From: Methanobrevibacter sp. TLL-48-HuF1
Lineage (GTDB): Archaea > Methanobacteriota > Methanobacteria > Methanobacteriales > Methanobacteriaceae
DNA: 64,000 nt
Reading direction: 5' to 3'
NCBI RefSeq assembly: GCF_023617305.1
Contig: NZ_CP081485.1
Span: forward strand, 527,001 to 591,000
Made by a program: the position numbers and the translations under genes. Of this stretch, positions 46,031 to 54,594 are shown one piece after another. The notes beneath the pieces are model-generated. The model was given only the letters and a program-made list of their open reading frames with translations. It searched no databases and was not told where the DNA came from. The first letter of the stretch is position 1. Each line of letters opens with the position of its first letter.

Positions 46031-46483
46031 ATTTAATCTTCTCGTTTTTTAGTCATTAATAATACTGTTGCAGTTCTTTTATTAATAGTTGTTTCATTTA
46101 TTAATTTAAACAATTCTATTAACTATTTTCTTGTTTAATTTTTCCATTAAATAAATAATTAAACTTGGTCTTCTTTTTAAATCTACCCAAATAATTCATA
46201 ATATAATTCAAATTAGACATTAAATTGTCTTCTACTTTTTTAATCAAGTATTTCATGTTTTTTAATAAAAATACAATTAAAAGTCACCCCCATTTAGAAA
46301 TTGCAAAAAAACATTGTATTATAATGGATTTTTTCAGTGATGCTTCAATAGTTTTCAAACAATGTTTTTAAAGAATGAATAATATGTGTTTAAATAGTAT
46401 GGGTAAGAGAATATATAATAAATATTTTTAAATGTGTTTTTCAGTTAAAAATATGCTTAATTTGAAATAAAACAAGTGATAAA
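46031..46483. other. AT-rich gap with one possible 45-codon frame
   Basis: The only candidate is a minus-strand frame 46256-46119 (M-K-Y-L-I-K-K-V-E-D-N-L, lysine-rich, 45 residues) with no ribosome binding site. It may be a small gene or a remnant. Nothing else is visible. Confidence 0.3.
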
Positions 46484-46819
46484 ATGAACAATGAAAAAAT
46501 TTCTTCATTTGAAATAAAAAAACATAATAAGTTTTCGTGGAGTTATGTTTATACTATTGATGGCAGAAAATATGATATTCATGGTGGCTCCACATATAAT
46601 TTAAGAAAAAAAGTATTAGCTAGAGATTTACCATGGGATGATGAAAATTATCCTGAAGAGGAACTTACTAAAACACAGTATGATTCCATGAAAGCAACAA
46701 TTGAAAATAGCTACACTCCATATAATGAAGCGACAAAAGATTATGAAGACAGCCAAACTAGACGTGAGTGGAACCCTAGTTCCAAAAAATGGGATAGGTA
46801 TCGGGATAAATCCTATTAA
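46484..46819 (+). CDS. Orphan hydrophilic protein
   Basis: A 111-residue hydrophilic protein with GTGAT 5 bases before the ATG. It contains Y-T-I-D-G-R-K-Y-D-I-H-G-G-S and a charged C-terminus (E-W-N-P-S-S-K-K-W-D-R-Y). No family recognised and no operon partner. Confidence 0.6.
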   Translation: MNNEKISSFEIKKHNKFSWSYVYTIDGRKYDIHGGSTYNLRKKVLARDLPWDDENYPEEELTKTQYDSMKATIENSYTPYNEATKDYEDSQTRREWNPSSKKWDRYRDKSY

Positions 46820-46843
46820 GTATGTTTTCAATGAAAGACACGC

Positions 46844-46884
46844 TTAAAATTCAATATTGTCCTAGAATTAAGATTTTAAAAATA
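46844..46884 (+). repeat. 41-bp direct repeat, copy 1
   Basis: Matches 48106-48146 with a single mismatch (TTAAAAT[TC]CAATATTGTC and 23 further bases). The two copies have the same orientation and flank the gene at 47081-47758. Confidence 0.85.
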
Positions 46885-46914
46885 TAGCATTTTACCAAAA
46901 AGATTATACCTAAT

Positions 46915-47046
46915 ATGCACATGGAGAAATTTAATAATAAAATTGAAATATATTTAGAACTTTCTGAAATTGCAGAAATGCTGAAGGAGTGGAAAAAATA
47001 TACAATTAAAACATCCCGTAAACTTTTACAAACACAAAAAAAATAG
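46915..47046 (+). CDS. Possible 43-residue protein
   Basis: Short frame from ATG 46915 (or 46921) to TAG 47046, predicted helical and basic (E-I-Y-L-E-L-S-E-I-A-E-M-L-K-E-W-K-K). No ribosome binding site. It could be a fragment of a decayed gene inside the repeat-flanked segment. A longer antisense frame here is hydrophobic and less convincing. Confidence 0.25.
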   Translation: MHMEKFNNKIEIYLELSEIAEMLKEWKKYTIKTSRKLLQTQKK

Positions 47047-47080
47047 AAAAACATAAGTTGGAAGCTATGGATTTTTAAAA

Positions 47081-47758
47081 TTAATAACCCCAACTTAAAA
47101 CATATCCATGACTATCACATACTCTTTTATATCCATCATCATAATATATTCTATGATTCCCATCAGGCAAATTAACACGATACAATTCATGTTTATTGGG
47201 ATCCCATCCATCTGGCATCACATCAGATTCATGAGCAGTAAACTGTTCTTTACCCCCTTGCATTGTAGTAGGTCTTTGATAATTATCATCCGATTTTGAT
47301 ACTCCATTATTTTGAGAATTATCTGAAGAATTAGAATTTACATTATCCGTCTGATTTAATGAAACTACCTTATTTATAATAGATATATTTTGTACAATAT
47401 TCGATGAATCATAATTATCATCTCCTAAAAATACACATTTCGCCACATAATTTCCAGAATTTGCATTTATACCAAAACTAGATACACCATTTTTATCAGT
47501 AGTAATATTCAAGTTATTAACATTTCCACCATCATCTACCAATTTTATACAAACAGTTTTATTAGCTATTCCTTTTCCATTATTATCCGCCAGTTTGACT
47601 GTAAAATTATCCCCATTATTCAATGTAGAATTAGATGTTATAACCAAATCTGTTTCTTGTTTAAATACTGATAAATTACTTCCGAAACAAATAAAAACCA
47701 AAATAATCATTAAAATAATAGCTACAGTCGACAAGATAATTACTTTTTTATCTACCAT
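47081..47758 (-). CDS. Membrane-anchored surface protein with Ig-like domain
   Basis: A 225-residue protein. Residues 5-26 form an N-terminal membrane anchor, then an Ig-like domain (about 35-125) with N-G-D-N-F-T-V-K-L, G-K-G-I-A-N-K-T-V and T-T-D-K-N-G-V-S-S-F, the same type of repeat as in methanogen adhesins. A Ser/Asn-rich linker (135-165) leads to a C-terminal segment with Trp and Tyr (D-G-W-D-P-N-K-H, I-Y-Y-D-D-G-Y-K-R). CGGAGGTTG precedes the ATG. Faces outward. Enclosed by the 41-bp direct repeats. Confidence 0.78.
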   Translation of the reverse strand: MVDKKVIILSTVAIILMIILVFICFGSNLSVFKQETDLVITSNSTLNNGDNFTVKLADNNGKGIANKTVCIKLVDDGGNVNNLNITTDKNGVSSFGINANSGNYVAKCVFLGDDNYDSSNIVQNISIINKVVSLNQTDNVNSNSSDNSQNNGVSKSDDNYQRPTTMQGGKEQFTAHESDVMPDGWDPNKHELYRVNLPDGNHRIYYDDGYKRVCDSHGYVLSWGY

Positions 47759-48163
47759 ATTTCAACCTCCGATATGTACATCATATCTTATCTAAATCAT
47801 GTTTTAAAGAATTTAAAACTAATTCCAATACTATCAAAAGCATTATTAATTAAATTTTAATTGCATCTTTCCTTAAAAAAACATATATTATTTTTATTTT
47901 CTTTTTATAGTATTTAAACACATTTAATCATTCTTTTAAAAAGTATTATTAAAAAGCTATAAAAACATTACGAAAAAAACAAAGTTACCCCATTGTTTAT
48001 CAATTAAATAAAATTCCACATAATCCAAATAGGAATTAAACTCATAAATTACAATATTTTTTCAATTTCTGAAACAAATATGGCTATTTTTATAGAACAA
48101 TACATTTAAAATCCAATATTGTCCTAGAATTAAGATTTTAAAAATAAATAAAAAATTAGAGAA
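47759..48163. other. AT-rich gap containing repeat copy 2
   Basis: No gene seen. Holds the promoter of the 47081-47758 gene and, at 48106-48146, the second copy of the direct repeat immediately downstream of the JAMM gene. Confidence 0.4.
48106..48146 (+). repeat. 41-bp direct repeat, copy 2
   Basis: See copy 1 at 46844-46884. One mismatch between copies; spacing 1262 bases. Confidence 0.85.
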
Positions 48164-48874
48164 TTATTCATCTTTTGGAAGCTTATAAATACATTTAATA
48201 TTTCCGTTTTCATCTAATTCAATTTGAATATTATCCCCATCACAAAGAGGAGGCAATTCTATATTGGAAATTATTGTAGGATTACTGTTTTGAGTTTTCA
48301 TCTCGTATTCCCTGTAATCCTGATCTATATCTTCGTCTTCCAAGTCAAAATCATCTTCATCATCAAAAAATCCCGGTTTTAACTCTTCACCATCTTTTAA
48401 AACATCGTCTTCATCAAAAAATTCGCTAATGTCTCCGTCAATTTCATCAGCATATTCCCCTACAGTATAATCCATAGGTTCTCCATACTTGTCATATGCC
48501 ATAAATGTTTCCAAGCTATAGGGCAAACAGACAATCATGTGAAATAAACCATTTTTAGAAAATGTTTTTAAATCTGCACCGGAAGGATGTGCACTTGGTC
48601 CTGGATGGGAATGAACTGATCCCCAGTATTTTAAAGTAGGCGGCAGCATCTCAGTATGGACAACAGCTCCAACATCACAGGTTTCACCAGGTAAAAAAAT
48701 CAGACTAGTAATATAAAGTATTTTATCTTTGATTTTACCGTCAAAAAAAGCTAAAAATTCATTAGGATACGCTTTTTTAGCATAATAAATTACAGATTCA
48801 AGGACTTCCCTATCAACTCTAACTTCCTTGAATTCATCACTATCTGTATTAAATAATTTTGAAATAAAACCCAT
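48164..48874 (-). CDS. JAMM/MPN-domain metalloprotease-like protein
   Basis: A 236-residue protein. The JAMM motif is complete: Glu39, then His88, His90, Ser98 and Asp101 in H-S-H-P-G-P-S-A-H-P-S-G-A-D. In archaea such enzymes can remove ubiquitin-like SAMP modifiers. After about residue 140 comes an unusual highly acidic tail (runs of Asp and Glu to about 185), then a short C-terminal beta segment. It is the last gene of a nadX-thg1-JAMM operon (10-base gap). Confidence 0.87.
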   Translation of the reverse strand: MGFISKLFNTDSDEFKEVRVDREVLESVIYYAKKAYPNEFLAFFDGKIKDKILYITSLIFLPGETCDVGAVVHTEMLPPTLKYWGSVHSHPGPSAHPSGADLKTFSKNGLFHMIVCLPYSLETFMAYDKYGEPMDYTVGEYADEIDGDISEFFDEDDVLKDGEELKPGFFDDEDDFDLEDEDIDQDYREYEMKTQNSNPTIISNIELPPLCDGDNIQIELDENGNIKCIYKLPKDE

Positions 48875-48884
48875 AATATCACAA

Positions 48885-49604
48885 TTAAATTATATTTATA
48901 TCCTTAAAAAAGTTTTCGCTGAAAATTGGAATTTCAAAATCCTCAAATAAAAAGCTACGGTAAGATACCTGATTTTTATTTTCCTTTTTATTGTAACCTA
49001 CGATTTCTTTATTTTGTTTATAAATAGCTATTCCTCTTTTTTTCCAATTATCAACATCATTCAGATTAATTCCTTCATTAAATAAAAGTTCATGAATATC
49101 TGAAGACTTCAATCCTTTTATTTTTTCATTAGCTGTTTTATCACCATATTTTGATTTTAAAATATGAATTCCATAAGCATTTATGCAGTTTCTCCAGGCC
49201 TCGTCCTGTCTCCATTTAAAATATTTAGGAATATCCTTACCATTTATCGGAATAATTCTGCTGTCAAATGCAACAGGCTTGGCAATTTCCTTATTTAAAT
49301 TGTATGTAAATGAACTGGCTGCAAAACTGGCTATTACAGAATTTATTTTTTCAATTCTGCCATTAAATGGAATATTATCTAAAAGAACACTTATTTCATC
49401 TGAAAATGTGTAAATAAATGCTGGAGCAAACTCATTAAATAAATCTTTAGAAACTTTAACCATCAATTCTGCAAAATCTTCATCATATGGTTTTTTAAGG
49501 TTTAAATTTTTAGCTAATGAGTGAAAACTTCTACCGTCCAGTCTTAAGATAATTCTTGAGTTTACAGGAACTTTCAAATCCCTGTAAACTTCATATTCCT
49601 TCAT
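48885..49604 (-). CDS. tRNA-His guanylyltransferase-like protein (Thg1 family)
   Basis: A 239-residue Thg1-family 3'-5' polymerase. Metal-binding Asp23-Gly24 in R-L-D-G-R-S-F-H-S-L and Asp69-Glu70 in Y-T-F-S-D-E-I-S are visible, followed by the family's F-D-S-R and W-R-Q-D-E-A segments. It adds G(-1) to tRNA-His or repairs tRNA 5' ends. Starts 3 bases after the nadX stop. Confidence 0.92.
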   Translation of the reverse strand: MKEYEVYRDLKVPVNSRIILRLDGRSFHSLAKNLNLKKPYDEDFAELMVKVSKDLFNEFAPAFIYTFSDEISVLLDNIPFNGRIEKINSVIASFAASSFTYNLNKEIAKPVAFDSRIIPINGKDIPKYFKWRQDEAWRNCINAYGIHILKSKYGDKTANEKIKGLKSSDIHELLFNEGINLNDVDNWKKRGIAIYKQNKEIVGYNKKENKNQVSYRSFLFEDFEIPIFSENFFKDINII

Positions 49605-49607
49605 TGC

Positions 49608-50372
49608 CTACAATCCTACAGTAATGGATTCATTGAAACTTTTAAGTAATTTAATTGCGGAAAGTGCAGCCAGCATACTGGTTTTCGGATTTGCACTGCA
49701 TGGGAAATTTTTAGTAGTTGTTTTAAACTCTCCAAAATCTCCTTTTGCAGTAATTTCATGGACATTTCTGTCTACATTCGGATCTACAATAATTTTTACA
49801 TTAATGTCCTGATTACAGGCCAAACTTATAGTTGCAGCTACGTTAATATTAAGTGGAAACTCTTTTACTGCTTCTGATGCCTTACCTTCAAATAAAACTT
49901 CCTCTTCATCAATATCTTTACCTAAAGATTTAGGAGATTTACGAGTAACCAGGTTAACTTCTTCCAAATTAAAATCAGCTACAGCTTTAATACCGTCCAG
50001 TCCTACAACTGCTCCTGAAGGAAGGTGTATTCTTGTACCTTTCTTTTTACAAATATCATTTACTTTACTGTAGAATTCCTTATCCATAAATGCACCAATA
50101 CTCATAATAATCATATCTATACCATGAGACAATACATTTGGAGCATGTTCTTTAACAGAATCCGGAGAAGCACATTCCAAAACCAAATCCACTTTGTCCA
50201 ACATGTCATTTAAATCTAAAACAGCTACACCATTAGCAAAAGATGCCAAGTTTTCCGCTCTTTCAACATCATTATCATAAAAATATTCAATATCTATATT
50301 ATTATCTTCCGGAACAATAGTACTAGCTATAATATTAGCAATAGCACCACAGCCTATAATTCCCACTTTCAT
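49608..50372 (-). CDS. nadX: L-aspartate dehydrogenase
   Basis: A 254-residue NAD(P)-dependent aspartate dehydrogenase that makes iminoaspartate for NAD synthesis. Rossmann motif G-I-I-G-C-G-A-I-A at 4-12, P-S-G-A-V-V-G-L-D in the middle, T-R-K-S-P, and the C-terminal domain with F-P-L-N-I-N-V-A-A-T and P-C-S-A-N-P-K-T-S. First gene of an operon with thg1 and the JAMM gene. Confidence 0.93.
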   Translation of the reverse strand: MKVGIIGCGAIANIIASTIVPEDNNIDIEYFYDNDVERAENLASFANGVAVLDLNDMLDKVDLVLECASPDSVKEHAPNVLSHGIDMIIMSIGAFMDKEFYSKVNDICKKKGTRIHLPSGAVVGLDGIKAVADFNLEEVNLVTRKSPKSLGKDIDEEEVLFEGKASEAVKEFPLNINVAATISLACNQDINVKIIVDPNVDRNVHEITAKGDFGEFKTTTKNFPCSANPKTSMLAALSAIKLLKSFNESITVGL

Positions 50373-50454
50373 AAAATCACAACAAAAAAAATAATTTAAT
50401 TAAAAATACAAGAATAAATAAAAAAAATAAATAAAAAAAGATGAAAAATTAACC

Positions 50455-50862
50455 TTAGAATTTTTCAAATTCTGTTTGTGCTTTAGGCTCACTTTGTTTT
50501 GGAATTTGAGATTGTTGATTAGGAGAAATAGCCTCAGACACTGGTGGTTCATGTCTTACTTTTTTCATATCTCTTGGATTAATCAACATTATATCGCCAA
50601 TAGCTTGAACTTTATCAAAATCAATAGTTAATAAATCATTTTTAAAAGATCTTACATCATGTTCTTCTTCTGGAGCAACCTGAAAACTTCTTTTCATAAG
50701 GTCTCTGAAACCTACCTGTTTTTTTTCAGGTTCAATAGCCCTTACTTGCAATTTAGAAATTGTACCTAATCTAATATTAAGAATTACATCAGCCACTCTT
50801 CCGACATAGTGTCCTGTTACTGTATAAATATCTAATTCTTTTAAACTTGAAACTTCCACCAT
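50455..50862 (-). CDS. PRC-barrel domain protein
   Basis: About 135 residues from ATG 50862, which has GGTG 6 bases upstream; the GTG at 50874 belongs to that site. The N-terminal 80 residues are a PRC barrel (V-T-G-H-Y-V-G-R-V-A-D-V-I-L). The C-terminal tail is Gln/Pro/Lys-rich and probably disordered. Archaeal stand-alone PRC-barrel proteins include factors linked to cell division (CdpB-type), so a division or RNA-processing role is possible but not shown. Confidence 0.85.
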   Translation of the reverse strand: MVEVSSLKELDIYTVTGHYVGRVADVILNIRLGTISKLQVRAIEPEKKQVGFRDLMKRSFQVAPEEEHDVRSFKNDLLTIDFDKVQAIGDIMLINPRDMKKVRHEPPVSEAISPNQQSQIPKQSEPKAQTEFEKF

Positions 50863-51064
50863 TTGATACACCACAATATGTAATCTAATTCGTGTTATAC
50901 TTAAAGTAAATTAATAACTTTAACTTATTTTAAATTTATTTACTTGTTAATATAAATAGTTTATGATGTAACAAATTTTTAAGCAAAATAAGGCCTAAAA
51001 CAAGGAAAAATATAAGAATATATTAAAATAAATATTTTAAAGAGAATACAAAGGAGACTATAAA

Positions 51065-51787
51065 TTGTGGGACACAAGTAAAGATTATAGAATTTTAGTA
51101 GCAAACCATGCAAGAGAACAATATTTGAATATTATCCAAACTGCATCATTTAGAGGAAACTGGAATAAAAAATTAGCTATTGAAACAGCAAAAAACATGA
51201 ACAGTGATTTCCAATCATTAAGTTACTCTTATCTTGAAGGAGATGATTTGGTTAACTCTCCAGATGTTGCAGCAATAATTGAAAAAGGAGAAAAAATTGT
51301 TGAATGTTTAGGTGGAGACGGATGGAACAAATCTTTTATAAGCAATGCTCCTAAAGAAGATAAGGAAAAAACAATTGAAAATGTAGCTAAAGTAAGATTC
51401 TTTATAGACTCTGTTTTAGGCCTTAAAGACCGTTTAGCCCTAGGTCCCATCAATGATCCAATTATTGGAATCGATATAAAAGTTGGAGAAATAATGAGTG
51501 TTACAAAACATCCAAATGCAGATTCCTTAATGATATGTAATGTTAATCTAGGAAAAAGGGCCATAACTGTAGTTACAAATGATTTAAATGTAAAAGAAGG
51601 AAACAGTGTTGGCGTGTCATTACTTCCGCCACAGTCATTTATGGAAACAACCAGTGAAGGAATGTTTCTTGGAATGGACGGAAATATCTTAAAAGAAGTT
51701 GAAGGAAATCTCGGAGAAATGCCAAAAGGAATTCCTATGGATTCCCTTAATGAAACACGTAATCTGGTAGAAGCCTTTCTAAAATAG
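51065..51787 (+). CDS. tRNA-binding-domain (EMAP/MetG-beta-like) protein
   Basis: A 240-residue protein starting at TTG 51065, with AAAGGAG upstream. The N-terminal 130 residues are helical and unfamiliar. Residues about 138-235 form an OB fold of the tRNA-binding type (V-G-E-I-M-S-V-T-K-H-P-N-A-D-S-L, then V-T-N-D-L-N-V, and G-M-F-L-G-M-D-G). Such domains act as tRNA-binding appendages or stand-alone chaperones for tRNA synthetases. Conserved in methanogens. Confidence 0.87.
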   Translation: MWDTSKDYRILVANHAREQYLNIIQTASFRGNWNKKLAIETAKNMNSDFQSLSYSYLEGDDLVNSPDVAAIIEKGEKIVECLGGDGWNKSFISNAPKEDKEKTIENVAKVRFFIDSVLGLKDRLALGPINDPIIGIDIKVGEIMSVTKHPNADSLMICNVNLGKRAITVVTNDLNVKEGNSVGVSLLPPQSFMETTSEGMFLGMDGNILKEVEGNLGEMPKGIPMDSLNETRNLVEAFLK

Positions 51788-51788
51788 G

Positions 51789-53201
51789 CTACCTTAAATT
51801 TAATCCTATTAATTTTTCCTTAGTCATTTCTTCTACTGCATATTTTACTCCTTCTTTTCCTGTTCCACTATTTTTAAATCCTCCGAAAGGCATGTTATCA
51901 GTTCTGAATGTAGACTGTTTATTTACAAAAACTGTACCTGCCTCAATTTCATTTGCACACCTTAAACCATCCCTAAAGTTTTCAGTAAATACTCCTGCCT
52001 GAAGACCATATTCTGTATCATTAGCTACTTTAATAGCTTCATCAACTGATTTTACTTTAATTATTGGCGCAACAGGGCCGAAGGTTTCATTTACAACAAC
52101 ATCCATATCTGGAGTAACATTATCCAATACAGTAGCTTCATAAAATGCACCGTCTCTTTTTCCGCCAGTCAGTATTTTGGCACCTGCTTTAACTGCATTA
52201 TTGACTGTTTCTTCAACCATACGGGCAGCATCTTCATCAATAAGTGTTCCCAATACTGTGTTTTTATCCATAGGATTGCCCATTTTGATTTTTTTAGTTT
52301 CACTAACTAACTTTTGTGTAAATTCATCAGCTACTGATTCATCAACAATAATCCTTTTAACACCCATACACACCTGTCCTGCATTTAAATAAGCACCGTT
52401 CATTACTCCTTTAACTGCCTTATCAATATCTGCATCTTTTAGAACAAGAAGAGGATCATTACCTCCCAGTTCCAAAGTAACTTTTTTCATTCCTGCTCTT
52501 GAAGCTATAAGCAGCCCGGTAGCTACACTTCCAGTAAATGAAATTTTATCTACTTTAGGAGAAGTTACTAATGCATCACCTACTTCAGAACCATATCCGG
52601 TTACAGTATTAATAACACCATCTGGAAACTCTTCATTTACAAGTTCAGCAAATTTCATAACTGTTAATGGTGCATTTAATGGAGGTTTGATGATTACAGT
52701 ATTTTTACATGCAATAGCAGGAGCTATTTTATGAATTGATAAATTTAGCGGATAATTAAATGGAGTTATTGCTGCTACAACACCTAATGGAACCCTCTGA
52801 GTAAATGCAAAAAAACCTTTGCCGTTTATTCCACCATCCAATGGAACTGTTTCACCATAAATTCTTTTAGCTTCTTCTGCTGAAAGTCTTAATGTTTCAA
52901 TTGAACGGTTAACTTCAACAACAGACTCATTAATAGGTTTACCTACTTCTTTTGTAAGCAATTCAGCTAATTCATCCTTATTATCTTTTAATTTTTCATA
53001 AACTGCATATAATTTATTTGAAACTTTAAATGCAGACATTTCTTCAATAGAATCTTTAGCATTAACTGCAGCATCAATAGCTAAATCCACATTGTTTAAA
53101 TGAGAAACAGGAACCGTATCAATAACTTCCCCAGTATATGGATTTTTAACTTCTGCCAAATCATCAGCTGAAACATGTTTACCATTTATTAACATATCCA
53201 T
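51789..53201 (-). CDS. NAD(P)-dependent aldehyde dehydrogenase, lactaldehyde dehydrogenase (CofA)-like
   Basis: A 470-residue aldehyde dehydrogenase. Visible: I-T-P-F-N-Y-P-L-N, I-I-K-P-P-L-N-A-P (cofactor Lys), F-T-G-S-V-A-T-G, catalytic Glu in L-E-L-G-G-N-D-P, and catalytic Cys in N-A-G-Q-V-C-M-G. Close relatives in Methanocaldococcus oxidise lactaldehyde to lactate for coenzyme F420 (CofA), the most likely role in a methanogen. A non-phosphorylating glyceraldehyde-3-phosphate dehydrogenase is the alternative. Converges with the tRNA-binding gene. Confidence 0.9.
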   Translation of the reverse strand: MDMLINGKHVSADDLAEVKNPYTGEVIDTVPVSHLNNVDLAIDAAVNAKDSIEEMSAFKVSNKLYAVYEKLKDNKDELAELLTKEVGKPINESVVEVNRSIETLRLSAEEAKRIYGETVPLDGGINGKGFFAFTQRVPLGVVAAITPFNYPLNLSIHKIAPAIACKNTVIIKPPLNAPLTVMKFAELVNEEFPDGVINTVTGYGSEVGDALVTSPKVDKISFTGSVATGLLIASRAGMKKVTLELGGNDPLLVLKDADIDKAVKGVMNGAYLNAGQVCMGVKRIIVDESVADEFTQKLVSETKKIKMGNPMDKNTVLGTLIDEDAARMVEETVNNAVKAGAKILTGGKRDGAFYEATVLDNVTPDMDVVVNETFGPVAPIIKVKSVDEAIKVANDTEYGLQAGVFTENFRDGLRCANEIEAGTVFVNKQSTFRTDNMPFGGFKNSGTGKEGVKYAVEEMTKEKLIGLNLR

Positions 53202-53270
53202 TTTATCACCTTACTTAATTATATTAAAAAAACATATATTTAAAGTAATTAATTAAACAATATTGATATT

Positions 53271-53864
53271 ATGGAAACTGCAAGATTTGAAACATTCGCT
53301 GATGCAGTAATTGCAATAGCTATGACTGTACTTGTTCTAAAACTGCCCCAACCAGAAAGTGCAACAATTGGAGCTTTTTGGACCTTGAAAACATATTATA
53401 TTGCTTATTTCATCAGTTTTTTAACGTTGTTCAATATATGGTACAGCAACCACAATTTATTCCAAATTGTAGAAAATATTGACAATACTGCAGTAATACT
53501 AAATGGAATCCTAATTTTTGAAATAACTCTAATTCCATATTTTACATTATGGTTAACACAGGACGCATATTCAATAGCTAGTGAAACCACCTTCGGATTA
53601 CTATTCATTGCAATAAATATCACATATAATATGGCAGTTAAAGCTGTTCATAAAAGTGATCCCTACAATGATAAACTAATAAAAGCAGATTATGACAACT
53701 TATATGCATTAATTCCATTAGCTGTGATTTTAATTGGTTTCGGGTTAAGTTACAGTGTTTTTATTCCTGGAATCTACATCAGCTGTTTAATTGCAGTTAT
53801 AATGTGGATAGTCATAGCCAGAATACATAGAAAAGGTGTTGAAAATGGAAAGTGGAAGATTTGA
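53271..53864 (+). CDS. TMEM175-family potassium channel-like protein 1
   Basis: A 197-residue DUF1211/TMEM175 protein with six helices. The selectivity-region signature R-F-E-T-F-A-D-A-V (R-F-x-x-F-x-D) lies in helix 1, and N-I-W-Y-S-N-H-N in the loop after helix 2. Bacterial and archaeal TMEM175 subunits assemble as tetrameric K+ channels. Overlaps the next gene by 20 bases with GGTG upstream, so the two are co-translated. Confidence 0.88.
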   Translation: METARFETFADAVIAIAMTVLVLKLPQPESATIGAFWTLKTYYIAYFISFLTLFNIWYSNHNLFQIVENIDNTAVILNGILIFEITLIPYFTLWLTQDAYSIASETTFGLLFIAINITYNMAVKAVHKSDPYNDKLIKADYDNLYALIPLAVILIGFGLSYSVFIPGIYISCLIAVIMWIVIARIHRKGVENGKWKI

Positions 53865-54408
53865 AGCATTAATTGATGCAATTCTTGCAATAATAATAAC
53901 AATCATTGTTCTGGAAATTCCAATACCTGCAGACGGTAGCTGGCAGGCTTTAGGAAAACTGCATTTAGAATTTATTGTTTATTTAATCAGTTTTATAGTC
54001 TGTTTTAACTACTGGAATTATCATAACAATCTATTCAGCATTGTAAACCACATTGATCATAAAGTTATCTGGTCAAGCGGAATTTCAATATTTATATTGT
54101 CTTTGCTACCCTATTTAACAAGTTTTGTAGCTAATAACTTCCATTCATTCTTTGCTCAGTCAATATATGGGCTGGATTTCATACTGGTTAATTTAATTTA
54201 TATTTATACTTCAGAAAGTTTAAAAAATGCAGATAAAGGAAATATTGCTCTGCAGGTAGCTCTAGATAAGAACTATGAATTTACAGCAACAATAGCTACA
54301 ATCATAATTGGATATGTAATTGGTTATTTCTTCTATCCACCAGCAATAATTGCTTCCTGTTTAGTTGCAATAATTATTATCTGGTCTATACCACATATAA
54401 TTAAGTAA
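53845..54408 (+). CDS. TMEM175-family potassium channel-like protein 2
   Basis: About 187 residues from ATG 53845 (AGGTG upstream; the ATG at 53836 precedes it without a site). Six helices and a TMEM175 layout, with S-G-R-F-E-A-L-I-D-A-I in helix 1, where the usual second Phe is Leu, and N-Y-W-N-Y-H-N-N in the next loop. It may pair with the first gene product as a heteromeric channel. Confidence 0.85.
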   Translation: MESGRFEALIDAILAIIITIIVLEIPIPADGSWQALGKLHLEFIVYLISFIVCFNYWNYHNNLFSIVNHIDHKVIWSSGISIFILSLLPYLTSFVANNFHSFFAQSIYGLDFILVNLIYIYTSESLKNADKGNIALQVALDKNYEFTATIATIIIGYVIGYFFYPPAIIASCLVAIIIIWSIPHIIK

Positions 54409-54586
54409 AATATTCTGATAGGGAGTCTAACTTACCATTAAAGTTAGAAACTTCTTCACCTTTAATTTCACCAGACAAACCTGTGATATAATTCCTGTAA
54501 AACATTAAAGTCAGTAAAACAATTACAATAATTCCGCCAACCAATAAAATAAATTCTGCTGAAGTCTGACCTTTATTATCAACCAT
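54401..54586 (-). CDS. Pilin-like protein with class III signal peptide
   Basis: A 61-residue protein with a class III signal: short charged leader M-V-D-N-K-G, then Q-T-S-A-E-F-I-L-L-V-G-G and a hydrophobic helix to about residue 28. EppA-type peptidases cut before Q in methanogen pilins. The mature protein is only about 55 residues. It lies 8 bases after the TadC gene, suggesting a minimal pilus or adhesion filament. Confidence 0.85.
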   Translation of the reverse strand: MVDNKGQTSAEFILLVGGIIVIVLLTLMFYRNYITGLSGEIKGEEVSNFNGKLDSLSEYFT

Positions 54587-54594
54587 ATTATCAC

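Noticed and set aside
46851-47093. 80-codon minus-strand hydrophobic frame
   Set aside because: TTG start inside the 3' end of the upstream gene, no ribosome binding site, composition of translated AT-rich DNA.
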